Origin: DATLHO01 sp035539855
GTDB taxonomy: Bacteria; Bacteroidota; Ignavibacteria; OLB7
Length of the DNA: 35,491 nucleotides
NCBI GenBank assembly: GCA_035539855.1
Contig: DATLHO010000011.1
Span: forward strand, 1 to 35,491
Direction: 5' to 3'
Every line of letters starts with the position of its first letter. Within the stretch, counting starts at the first letter, position 1. Under the pieces are notes generated by a model. That model worked only from the letters and a program-made list of their open reading frames with translations. It did not search any database and was not told the origin of the DNA. This document shows, piece after piece, positions 1 through 7,416 of this stretch. Both the position numbers and the translations under genes were made by a program.

Positions 1-1098
1 AAGGTCGTCAAGCTCATCGACGAGTGCCGGAAGTTCGACATCCGCGTGCTTCCGCCGGACGTCAACGAGTCGGCGAAGGACTTCACCGTCGTCGACGAGG
101 GAATCCGCTTCGGTCTGGCCGCGATCCGCAATGTCGGCGAGAGCGCCGTCGGCGAGATCCTGAAGCAGCGCGACGCCGACGGACCGTTCGTTTCGATCTT
201 CGATTTCGCGACGCGACTCGCCGCGACTCCGCTGGTCAACAAGCGACTCGTCGAGAGCCTCGTCCTCTCCGGCGCGTTCGACTCGATGCACCCGAACCGT
301 CGCCAGGTCTGCGAGGCGATCGACAGCGCGATCGGCTACGCGAGCGCGTGCGCCTCGGCGAACGCCGCCGGCATGGATTCGCTCTTCGCGTCAGACGACG
401 CCGGCGGCGGTGCGATTCCCGAGCCGACGCTGCCGGCGGTGCCGGAGTGGTCGCGGCTCGAGAAGCTCAGCCGCGAAAAGGACGTACTGAACTTCTACGT
501 CAGCGGGCATCCGCTTGAGGAGTTCGCGATGGAGGTCGACGCGTTCGCGCAGGTCAAGCTCGGCGAGATCGACGAGGCGGCGAAGTTCGAGGCGCCGGTG
601 CGTGCCTGCGGGATCATCACGGCGATCCGCACGAAGCTCGACAAGCGCGAGAACCTGATAGCCTTCGCGATCATCGAGGACTTCACCGGCAAGGCCGAGT
701 GCATTTTCTGGAGTGACGCGTACAAGCGCTTCGCGCCGATGGTGCAGGTCGGCGAGATGGTCTGCGTCACCGGCAAGGCCGAGCTCAACGGCAGCGACGG
801 CATCAAGATCATCACCGACGACGTCGTTCCGATGGCGCAGACACGCTCGCGGTACTCGACCGGCATCGCCGTCAACGTCGACCTCGATGTCGTCGGCGCG
901 ACTGAGGCCGAGCGCACCGCGGCGCTTTTCAAGGCGCATCAGGGAGAGCTGCAGTGTATCTTCCGCGTTTACGACGCCAGTCGTCAGCTCGCCGGACGCT
1001 GGGTGTCACGTCGTTTGACCGTGGCGCCGTCGCGCGAGCTCATCGAAGGTCTGGCGGAGATCTACGGCCGCGGCAACGTCTGTCTCGTCGGCTCGTAG
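1..1098 (+). CDS. dnaE: DNA polymerase III alpha subunit, C-terminal part
   Basis: Open from the first base of the window, so the polymerase and PHP domains lie outside; 365 residues are visible. The first part matches the helix-hairpin-helix region of bacterial DnaE (IRFGLAAIRNVGESAVGEI, around residues 36-55), followed by the FVSIFDFATRL segment. An OB-fold follows at roughly 200-275 (VRACGIITAIRTKLDKRENL, then AFAIIEDFTGKAECIFW), which in this family contacts single-stranded DNA. The last ~80 residues correspond to the tau-binding tail region. The protein is the replicative polymerase of the chromosome. The next gene starts about 60 bp downstream on the same strand with no obvious terminator between them. 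The family assignment is firm; only the N-terminal extent is unknown. Confidence 0.95.
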   Translation, partial: KVVKLIDECRKFDIRVLPPDVNESAKDFTVVDEGIRFGLAAIRNVGESAVGEILKQRDADGPFVSIFDFATRLAATPLVNKRLVESLVLSGAFDSMHPNRRQVCEAIDSAIGYASACASANAAGMDSLFASDDAGGGAIPEPTLPAVPEWSRLEKLSREKDVLNFYVSGHPLEEFAMEVDAFAQVKLGEIDEAAKFEAPVRACGIITAIRTKLDKRENLIAFAIIEDFTGKAECIFWSDAYKRFAPMVQVGEMVCVTGKAELNGSDGIKIITDDVVPMAQTRSRYSTGIAVNVDLDVVGATEAERTAALFKAHQGELQCIFRVYDASRQLAGRWVSRRLTVAPSRELIEGLAEIYGRGNVCLVGS

Positions 1099-1157
1099 GC
1101 GCTCCCCTCGCCGCCGGTGCGACTCGCGCTGCTTCAACCCGAACTCTCCCGCGACGC

Positions 1158-2366
1158 ATGCGACATCGACCGAGCCCCGACCTGGAACGACGACTTTCGC
1201 AGCGTTCGTGCTGCATCAGTGAATCGACGACGCTCGCGATCGCTGCCGAAGCCAAGCGGATGCAGGCCGCAGGCGTCGACGTCGTATCGCTTTCGACCGG
1301 CGAGCCGGACTTCCCGACGCCGGAGTCGATCAAGCAGGCGGCCATCGCCGCGATCGACGCGAACTTCACCTACTACACCCAGTCCGACGGCATCCCCGAG
1401 CTGCGCCGCGCCATCGCCACGAAGTTCTCCGACGACAATCAGATCCCGACCGAGCCGAGCGAAGTGCTCGTGTCGGTCGGCGGCAAGCATTCGATCTTCA
1501 ACGCGCTCGCGGCGATCATCGACGATGGCGACGAGGTGCTGATCCCGGCGCCGTACTGGGTCAGTTATCCTGAGATGGTGCGACTGGTCAGTGGCGTTGC
1601 CGTCGAGATCCGCACCAGTGCCGATGATCGCTACAAGATCACGCCGCAATTGCTCGAGCAGTATCGGACGCAGAAGTCGCGGGCGATCATCATCAACTCG
1701 CCGTCGAACCCGACCGGCGTGATGTACTCGCGCGAAGAGCTCGAGGCGATCGGACGATGGGCGGCCGAATCGGGACTGTACGTCATCTCCGACGAGCTCT
1801 ACGAGAAGATCGTCTACGACGGCAACGAGCACTTCTCGATCGGCTCGATGCCCGAGCTGAGCGAGCTCGCGATCACGGTCAACGGCGTCTCGAAGGCGTA
1901 CTCGATGACCGGCTGGCGCATCGGCTACATGCGCGCGCCGATCGACGTGCTCAAGGCCGCGTCTCGCGTGCAGAGCCAGGTGACGTCGAGTCCCCCGTCG
2001 ATCAGCCAGATGGCCGCACTCGCGGCGATCGAGACGGCGGCGGACGAAGTGCTCGAGATGACCGCCGCGTTCGAGCGCCGGCGGGACCTGATCTGCGGGC
2101 TGCTCGAGGCGATCCCGGGCATCCGGTTTCCCCGCCCCGACGGAGCGTTCTACGTCTTCGTCGACGTCAGCGAATACTTCACCGAGTCCTGTCCCGGCAG
2201 CGAGGCGCTCGCGCGCGTGATGCTCGCCGAACACCATGTGGCGACCGTACCGGGCAGCGCATTCGGCGACGACCGGTGCATCCGGCTGTCGTATGCGTGC
2301 AGCGACGAGAACATTCGTGAAGGAGTGGCGCGCTTCCGCCGGGCTCTCGAGGGCCTGCGGCGATAG
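1158..2366 (+). CDS. Class I/II pyridoxal-phosphate aminotransferase (aspartate aminotransferase-like)
   Basis: 402 residues if the ATG at 1158 is used. The frame is open further upstream, but that stretch is Arg-rich and overlaps dnaE, whereas MRHRPSPDLERRLSQR leads into the normal N-terminal region of the family. Fold-type I motifs are visible: SLSTGEPDFPTP near the N-terminus, NSPSNPTG with the cofactor-binding Asn at about 184, SDELYEKI with Asp at about 212 and Tyr at 215, and VSKAYSMTGWRIG with the Schiff-base Lys at about 246. The C-terminal RLSYACS carries the carboxylate-binding Arg. This is the AspC/PatA-like subgroup 1-gamma pattern, transferring amino groups between aspartate (or a related amino acid) and 2-oxoglutarate in the cytosol. 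Exact substrate preference cannot be read from the sequence. The upstream region has only a weak ribosome-binding site. Confidence 0.9.
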   Translation: MRHRPSPDLERRLSQRSCCISESTTLAIAAEAKRMQAAGVDVVSLSTGEPDFPTPESIKQAAIAAIDANFTYYTQSDGIPELRRAIATKFSDDNQIPTEPSEVLVSVGGKHSIFNALAAIIDDGDEVLIPAPYWVSYPEMVRLVSGVAVEIRTSADDRYKITPQLLEQYRTQKSRAIIINSPSNPTGVMYSREELEAIGRWAAESGLYVISDELYEKIVYDGNEHFSIGSMPELSELAITVNGVSKAYSMTGWRIGYMRAPIDVLKAASRVQSQVTSSPPSISQMAALAAIETAADEVLEMTAAFERRRDLICGLLEAIPGIRFPRPDGAFYVFVDVSEYFTESCPGSEALARVMLAEHHVATVPGSAFGDDRCIRLSYACSDENIREGVARFRRALEGLRR

Positions 2367-2367
2367 A

Positions 2368-2427
2368 GCTCCGCGACGCTATGGCTCTGCGACGGTCGAG
2401 CTCTGCGACGGTCGAGCTCTGCGACGG
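2368..2427. repeat. 16-bp tandem repeat after the aminotransferase gene
   Basis: Two exact copies of gctctgcgacggtcga (2384-2399 and 2400-2415) are followed by a 12-bp partial copy (2416-2427) and preceded by a degenerate copy (2368-2383). The array begins immediately after the aminotransferase stop codon and lies between convergent genes. Unit spacing is too short and there are no spacers, so it is not a CRISPR. Confidence 0.8.
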
Positions 2428-2460
2428 AACGCCGGCGACGTAGCGCGACCGTGCTGGACC

Positions 2461-3411
2461 CTACGGTCGTCGTCCGAGCGAGAAGTTGATGTTGACGCCG
2501 TTGCGCTTCATCTGCTCGATGAACTCGCGCGTCGACTCGATCGTTCGGCGCAGCTCGATGGCGAACGTGGTGTCGTAGAGCATCATCGAGGCCGTCCCGC
2601 TGCCGTGGCGCACGTCGTAGACCAGGCTGTCGAGGCGCATCACGAGCGTGTCCGCGCGCAGGAGCGTGCCCTGGGCGCCGGAGAGCGCCAGGCGGGCGTC
2701 GGCCGCCGCGAGCTCGGCGCTCTGGATCGTCCGCTCCGCCGACGGTCCCGTTCGCGCCAGGATCGCGCGGAGCTCCTGCATCGTCGCGTTGAGTCCCACC
2801 ACCGTCCGATTGATCGACTCCCTGTTGTCGACGACCAGTCCGCGCGCGGCGCCGCTGGCATCCTCGAGGTTGATGAGCGTGTTGTCGACGCGACGCTGGA
2901 TCGCTCCGTCGGCGAGCATGCGGTTGACAGCGTCGACGGCGGTATCGAGCCGGAGGACGAGCTTGCGGGCATCGGTGGCGATGGCGCCGGCCTCCGACAG
3001 CAGCACGGTCGCGTCGCCGGAGATCGTTCCCTCGATGATGGCGTCGCGCTCGAGCGGACGCGGCGAGCTGCCGGCGATCAGTTCGATGCGCTTGCCTCCG
3101 GTCAGCTCTGCCATCTCGATGCGGGCGCTGGCATCACTGCGCAGGGGCACGCTCGTTTCGACGAGCGCCTCGACGAGCACGCCGTCGGCGGCGGTCGAGA
3201 CGACCGTGACGCTCCCCTGCCGCACGCCGTTGAGCGTGACCGGCGAGCCGACATCGATGCCGGCGGCATTCGCAAAGTGGAACCGCAGCGTCCGGTTGCT
3301 GACCGAGAACCCGAACCCCTTGCCCCAGATGATCCCGCCGACGAGCGCGGCAATGGCGATGATCGTAACGATGCCGACGGTGATCTCCTGTCGTCGCGAC
3401 GTCTCCCTCAT
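2461..3411 (-). CDS. MCE/MlaD-family substrate-binding protein
   Basis: 316 residues. A short basic N-terminus precedes one transmembrane helix (ITVGIVTIIAIAALVGGIIW, about residues 9-28). An MCE/MlaD domain follows at about 38-115, with the typical GSPVTLNGVRQGSVT and ELTGGKRIEL segments. The rest is a long alpha-helical tail. Proteins of this family are anchored in the inner membrane, oligomerise in the periplasm and carry phospholipids or other lipids for an MlaEF-type ABC transporter. No MlaE permease or MlaF ATPase lies beside it here, so its partners must be encoded elsewhere. An AGGGG ribosome-binding site sits just upstream of the ATG. The gene lies downstream of the ssb terminator, so it is probably transcribed separately. 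Confidence 0.85.
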   Translation of the reverse strand: MRETSRRQEITVGIVTIIAIAALVGGIIWGKGFGFSVSNRTLRFHFANAAGIDVGSPVTLNGVRQGSVTVVSTAADGVLVEALVETSVPLRSDASARIEMAELTGGKRIELIAGSSPRPLERDAIIEGTISGDATVLLSEAGAIATDARKLVLRLDTAVDAVNRMLADGAIQRRVDNTLINLEDASGAARGLVVDNRESINRTVVGLNATMQELRAILARTGPSAERTIQSAELAAADARLALSGAQGTLLRADTLVMRLDSLVYDVRHGSGTASMMLYDTTFAIELRRTIESTREFIEQMKRNGVNINFSLGRRP

Positions 3412-3460
3412 ATCCCCTGCGTAGTTGATGGCGCTGCGCTCGGCGGGGTGCCGACCGGCA

Positions 3461-3495
3461 CAAAGTAAACAGCCCCGACGGATAATCGGGGCTGT
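3461..3495 (-). terminator. Rho-independent terminator downstream of ssb
   Basis: A 10-bp stem (ACAGCCCCGA / TCGGGGCTGT, 3469-3478 with 3486-3495) with a short loop. Read on the minus strand it is followed by TTACTTTG. It lies 79 bp past the ssb stop codon and separates ssb from the MCE gene. Confidence 0.8.
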
Positions 3496-3573
3496 CCACG
3501 AGCGGGATCGCTCACTGTTCGCATTCGGCTCGCCCTTCGCGATCGCCAGGCGATAGGCCGTCGGGCCGACCGA

Positions 3574-4038
3574 CTAGAACGGCAGGTCGTCGTCCTCGAC
3601 CGACGTGCCGGTGGCGGCGGGCGCCGCACTGAATCCGCTGTTCGTCTCGCGGCTGGCCGCGGCCGCCGCCCTGGGTGCGCCTTCGGCATCGCCGCGCGCA
3701 CCGCCGCTGTCGAGGAACGAGAAGTCGGAGACCACGATCTCGGTCACGTAGCGGGTCTGCCCCTCCTTGTCCTCGTACTTGCGGGACTGCAGGCGGCCCT
3801 CGACATAGATCTGGCTTCCCTTCTTCATGTACTGGGCGATGATCTCACCCGCCTTGCCCCACGCGACGATGTTGTGCCACTCGGAGCGCTCGACCATGTT
3901 GCCCTCGCGATCCTTGTAGCTCTCGTCGGTCACCATCTTGAAGGTGCAGACCGCCTGGCCGCTCTGCGTGTAGCGGAGCTCCGGATCGTTCGGCTGGATA
4001 CGGCCGATCAACATCACCTTGTTCAGTCCTCTTGCCAT
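3574..4038 (-). CDS. ssb: Single-stranded DNA-binding protein
   Basis: 154 residues, normal for bacterial SSB. The OB-fold fills residues 1 to about 107, with MARGLNKVMLIGRI at the start, SEWHNIVAWGKAGEI in the middle and QIYVEGRLQSRKYEDKEG near its end. A flexible Ala/Gly/Ser linker follows. The last residues, EDDDLPF, are the conserved acidic tip that docks partner proteins in replication and repair. The ATG is supported by GGGAGAA a few bases upstream. A promoter-like pair of boxes is present at 4108-4138, and a hairpin terminator follows, so the gene looks like a single-gene transcription unit. Confidence 0.97.
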   Translation of the reverse strand: MARGLNKVMLIGRIQPNDPELRYTQSGQAVCTFKMVTDESYKDREGNMVERSEWHNIVAWGKAGEIIAQYMKKGSQIYVEGRLQSRKYEDKEGQTRYVTEIVVSDFSFLDSGGARGDAEGAPRAAAAASRETNSGFSAAPAATGTSVEDDDLPF

Positions 4039-4107
4039 TGACTTCTCCCAAACGGAAAAAACGTGAGTGCGGGGGCATTACAGCGTGGTGGACGCTAGCA
4101 AAACACC

Positions 4108-4138
4108 CGAATATAACGTTGCACCCTGGCCCGGTCAA
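4108..4138 (-). promoter_or_regulatory. ssb: Candidate promoter for ssb (TTG-N20-TATATTCG)
   Basis: On the minus strand TTG (4136-4138) is followed after exactly 20 bases by TATATTCG (4108-4115). This resembles the Bacteroidota primary-sigma promoter (TTG-N19-21-TAnnTTTG). It lies 70 bp upstream of the ssb ATG and matches boxes upstream of other genes in the window. It is inferred from pattern and position only. Confidence 0.55.
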
Positions 4139-4243
4139 GTGAGCGACGGGCGCGGGCATTCATCGAAAATTCAGGGACGGAAAGTAACTTCACAGCCGAT
4201 GGTCGACACCCCGTTCAAGACCCCGTTCCTGTCAGAAAAATCG

Positions 4244-4274
4244 TTGCCGCAACACGATCGACCGCGTATCTTCG
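4244..4274 (+). promoter_or_regulatory. Candidate promoter for the gene at 4538 (TTG-N20-TATCTTCG)
   Basis: TTG at 4244-4246 is followed after 20 bases by TATCTTCG at 4267-4274, the same arrangement as at the divergent ssb gene. Transcription would start near 4281, leaving a leader of about 255 bases before the ATG. Confidence 0.5.
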
Positions 4275-4537
4275 TTTCTTCTGTTAGGCGTTCGGCGATA
4301 GCCGGGCACACGTCCTGTCTCGAAACATCCAGTCTCGACACGGGCGCCCGTCTCACACACCCGGCCCCCAGGCCAAGCGGATCAGCGTTGCGACCACTCT
4401 TTTCAGCGTACCCTTTCGAGTAACCCCCTCGCACCCGTGCGGATTCCGGTGCGGACTCTCGCGTTCGTGCAGGGTGGCTCGAAGCACGGTGCGTCAACCT
4501 GTCCAGCGATTTCCTGTTTTACGAGGACCCATTCAAT
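4275..4537 (+). other. Long non-coding leader upstream of the membrane protein gene
   Basis: Most of the 499-bp gap between divergent ssb and the gene at 4538. I see no convincing protein-coding frame, no tRNA and no riboswitch consensus that I recognise. It contains short inverted GC-rich segments around 4435-4465 (gcacccgtgcgg, ccggtgcgg) that could fold. GAGGA at about 4522 is the only ribosome-binding-site-like stretch before the ATG. It may be an untranslated leader if the promoter at 4244-4274 is real. Confidence 0.35.
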
Positions 4538-5710
4538 ATGAGCGGAAACAACGAGAAGTTTAAGGGCAACCTTGTCCAGGGGCTTCTGTTTCTCGGCCTG
4601 ATGGCGGTGCTGGCCTATGGCTTCCAGGAGTTTGCGATTCGACCGGCCTTCAAGGGCGCAATGCGGTCGCTGTTCGCCCCGGCAGAGCATCGTCATTTCC
4701 AGGGCGACCACGTGGCGTCCGAGGAGTTCATCTTCGACCAGTCCGGTGAGCGCCGGACGCTCGAGAAGGACAACTACAACAAGGAGCCGGGCGAGTGGAT
4801 CGTCAAGGCCGAGACGCTCGGCGAAGCGCCGATCATGATCCAGCCATGGATGACCTTCGGCATCTTCTCCCTGTTCTTCGGGTTCGTCGCAGCGGTGATC
4901 ATCACCGCGATGCTCCCCAGGCAGATCGGGTACATCGCCAACAAGATCGAGCGTGAGATCGTCAACGTCGTCGATCGCATCGACGAGCAGACGGGCGACA
5001 AGGTCTCGCGCGAGGAGATCGAGCGGATCACCGCTCCGAACTCCAAGGATGATCTCAGTCCGATCGAGAAGGAGTTCGGCCCGGTCATCGTCAACGAGAT
5101 CGAGGACGTGCGGGCGGCCAAGCGCTGGAAGCGCAATCGCCTGCTGTTCACCAAGGGCCTGCGCCTGTACATGACCCGCCACTTCGCCGAGAAGTACGGC
5201 AACAATGTCCAGGGCTTCGCCTACGGCGGCGCGGCAATCCTGATCGTCGTCATCGGTATCCGCGGTCTGAAGTTCATTCCGCCGACCCAGCCGTCGATCC
5301 TGCTGCTCGCGATCTCGCTCGAGTTCACGATGCTCCTGCTCCTTGCGATCACGCTCTTCTATACCGAAGAGGAGCAGCGCATGGACAAGCTCATCCGCAA
5401 TCTCGAGGAGAGCTCCGAGGGCCAGAAGTACGAGCTCATCAACCTCGTGCGCACCTCGCAGCAGCAGCAGCGCGACCTCGCCTCGATGGTCGACTACATC
5501 CAGCGTCAGACCGAGAACCTGCAGCGCATGGCCGATGCCCTCACCGGTGCCAACCGCGAGTACATCATCCAGGTTGCCCAGCGCGCCGTCGCCGAGTACG
5601 TGACCGCCGAGACGAGCATGGAGATCACCGAGAAGGTGATCCGCGAGAAGATCGATGCCGCCCTCGGTCAGATGTTCGGCAATCAGAACAACAAGCAGAT
5701 CACGGGCTGA
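4538..5710 (+). CDS. Unrecognised four-helix membrane protein with C-terminal coiled coil
   Basis: 390 residues; I do not recognise the family. Four hydrophobic helices are visible at about 11-29, 103-126, 226-246 and 252-275. Between helices 1 and 2 lies a charged 70-residue segment, and between 2 and 3 a charged cytoplasmic-type segment of about 100 residues rich in Arg/Glu, including AAKRWKRNRLLFTKGLRLYM. After helix 4, about 115 residues form a Glu/Gln/Arg-rich coiled-coil-like tail (EEEQRMDKLIRNLEESSEGQ, then a QQQQ run). The layout (paired helices, a cytosolic insert, a long coiled coil) loosely recalls MotA/ExbB-type scaffolds, but I see no defining motif. It stands alone with its own candidate promoter and a strong terminator. 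The codon and base use match its neighbours, so it looks like a resident gene. Confidence 0.85.
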   Translation: MSGNNEKFKGNLVQGLLFLGLMAVLAYGFQEFAIRPAFKGAMRSLFAPAEHRHFQGDHVASEEFIFDQSGERRTLEKDNYNKEPGEWIVKAETLGEAPIMIQPWMTFGIFSLFFGFVAAVIITAMLPRQIGYIANKIEREIVNVVDRIDEQTGDKVSREEIERITAPNSKDDLSPIEKEFGPVIVNEIEDVRAAKRWKRNRLLFTKGLRLYMTRHFAEKYGNNVQGFAYGGAAILIVVIGIRGLKFIPPTQPSILLLAISLEFTMLLLLAITLFYTEEEQRMDKLIRNLEESSEGQKYELINLVRTSQQQQRDLASMVDYIQRQTENLQRMADALTGANREYIIQVAQRAVAEYVTAETSMEITEKVIREKIDAALGQMFGNQNNKQITG

Positions 5711-5736
5711 TCCCGTCGGTGATCGCGCATGTGAAG

Positions 5737-5772
5737 ACGGCCCCCGGAGTTGCTCCGGGGGCCGTTCTCGTT
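5737..5772 (+). terminator. Rho-independent terminator
   Basis: A perfect 13-bp GC-rich stem (5737-5749 with 5753-5765) and a three-base loop, followed by TCTCGTTATC. It lies 26 bp past the stop of the membrane protein gene and just before the convergent miaA. Confidence 0.85.
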
Positions 5773-5806
5773 ATCGGACCATCGTTGGTTCAGCGCATGC
5801 ACCGGG

Positions 5807-6703
5807 TCATGGAGACAGCAGCGGTCCCTCCCGCGGATCGATCCAGCGCACACCCTCCACGCTCCTGAACCACGTCAACTGCCGCTTCGCGTAACGCCTG
5901 GTCGACTGCCGGATCGCCTCGAGCATCGCGGCCTCGTCGAGCTGCCCGTCGATGTGCGCGATCGCCTCGCGATAGCCGACGGTGCGAAGACCGGGCGCCT
6001 GGCGGTCGAGTCCCGCGTCGAGCAGCGCGCGCGTCTCGGCGACGAGTCCCCGCTCGACCATCGCCGCGGCGCGCTCGTTAATCCACGCGTAGAGCGTCGG
6101 GCGGTCCGGCGTCACGCCGAGGTACTCCGGCGCGAGCTCGAAGCGACCGAGCACGCCCGAGCCCGCGAACGAACTGTACGGCCTGCCGGTCTGGTGATAG
6201 CAGGCGAGCGCGCGAAGCGTCTTGACGCGGTTGTTGATCGAATGGGCGGCGGCGGCGGCGGGATCGACACGCTCGAGCTCGGCGACGAGCGCATCGTAGC
6301 CTTCCCGCGCGATCCGCTCCTCGAGCATCGCGAGCACCGAAGGGTCGATCGCCGGCGCGGCGAGTCCCTCGAAGAGCGCGCGAATGTAGAAGCCCGAGCC
6401 ACCGACGACGATCGGCGTTGCCCCGCGCTCGATGATGTCGAGGGTGACGGCGCGGGCGGCGGCCGCGTACTCGCCGGCGGAGTATGGACGATCGGGCGAC
6501 ACGACGTCGAGCATGTGGTGCGCGACCGCGCGTCGCTCTTCGTCGGTCGGCTTCGCCGTGCCGATGTCCATGCCGATGTAGATCTGTCGCGAGTCGGCCG
6601 AGACGATCTCGACGCGACGGCCGTCGCGTCGCATCCGCTCGGCGAGCGACATTGCCAGCGCCGACTTGCCGGCGGCGGTCGGTCCGACGATTACTTGAAC
6701 CAC
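5807..6703 (-). CDS. miaA: tRNA dimethylallyltransferase
   Basis: 298 residues from the GTG at 6703 (VQVIVGPTAAGKS). The frame continues upstream inside pcm, but the P-loop of MiaA is always near the N-terminus. The P-loop GPTAAGKS is at about residues 7-14, the substrate-tRNA and catalytic segment SADSRQIYIGMDIGTAKP follows, and GGSGFYIRAL and TVGYREAI are characteristic of the family. It transfers a dimethylallyl group to N6 of A37 in tRNAs that read U-starting codons. Its start overlaps the end of pcm by 13 bases, implying translational coupling within the cdaA-pcm-miaA unit. Confidence 0.95.
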   Translation of the reverse strand: MVQVIVGPTAAGKSALAMSLAERMRRDGRRVEIVSADSRQIYIGMDIGTAKPTDEERRAVAHHMLDVVSPDRPYSAGEYAAAARAVTLDIIERGATPIVVGGSGFYIRALFEGLAAPAIDPSVLAMLEERIAREGYDALVAELERVDPAAAAAHSINNRVKTLRALACYHQTGRPYSSFAGSGVLGRFELAPEYLGVTPDRPTLYAWINERAAAMVERGLVAETRALLDAGLDRQAPGLRTVGYREAIAHIDGQLDEAAMLEAIRQSTRRYAKRQLTWFRSVEGVRWIDPREGPLLSP

Positions 6704-7416
6704 CGCGTGCCGCCCGGCGCGGGAAGGTCGCCGCCCTGTCCACCGAGATCCTCCTTGCTCCAGCCTCCGCGCCCGATCAGCGGGACGAACTTGAAGCTGC
6801 CGGCGTCCTCGGTGTCGTACTCGTCTCCGTCGCCACGGCGCGTGACGACCTTCATCGACTGCGAGTCGGTGCCGCCGACCGGCACGACGAGCCGTCCGTT
6901 CGGGGCAAGCTGGCGCAGCAGCGCGCTCGGTATCTGCGGCGCGCCGGCGGTGACCATGATTCGGTCGTAGGGCGCGAACTGGCTCCAGCCGAGGGTCCCA
7001 TCGCCGAGATGACTCGCGACGTTCGCGCCGATGCGCTCGAGCCGCTCGCGCGCCTGGGCCAGCAGCTCGGCGTGGCGCTCGACGGTGAACACGCGCAGGC
7101 CCATGAAGTAGAGCACGGCAGCCTGATACCCGCTCCCGGTGCCGATCTCGAGCACGCTCATGTCGGGCTTCGCCTCGAGCAGCTGCGACATCATCGCGAC
7201 CGTGTACGGCTGCGAGATGGTCTGCGCGCACGCGATCGGCAGCGCGTCGTCATCGTAGGCGCGATGCCGGAAGGTCGGCGGCACGAACTCCTCGCGCGGA
7301 ATGCGCGCAATTGCCTGCAGGACGCGCTCGTCGGTGATCCCCTTGGCGCGGAGATCGTCGAGGAGCGCCTTGGCGGCATGCTGGGAGGGTCCGGATGATC
7401 GGGGGGAGCTAAACAC
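6691..7416 (-). CDS. pcm: Protein-L-isoaspartate O-methyltransferase
   Basis: 241 residues from a GTG start at 7416. The class I methyltransferase motif I is VLEIGTGSGYQAAVL. The preceding DDALPIACAQTISQPYTVAM is the strongly conserved Pcm substrate-site region (PI-G--QTIS-P in the family), here with ACAQTIS. Post-motif segments DGTLGWSQFAPYDRIMVTAG and VPVGG also fit. The enzyme methylates damaged L-isoaspartyl residues using S-adenosylmethionine so that they revert to aspartate. The gene overlaps cdaA by 8 bases upstream and miaA by 13 bases downstream. The first ~12 residues are not conserved, so a slightly later start is possible. Confidence 0.93.
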   Translation of the reverse strand: MFSSPRSSGPSQHAAKALLDDLRAKGITDERVLQAIARIPREEFVPPTFRHRAYDDDALPIACAQTISQPYTVAMMSQLLEAKPDMSVLEIGTGSGYQAAVLYFMGLRVFTVERHAELLAQARERLERIGANVASHLGDGTLGWSQFAPYDRIMVTAGAPQIPSALLRQLAPNGRLVVPVGGTDSQSMKVVTRRGDGDEYDTEDAGSFKFVPLIGRGGWSKEDLGGQGGDLPAPGGTRWFK

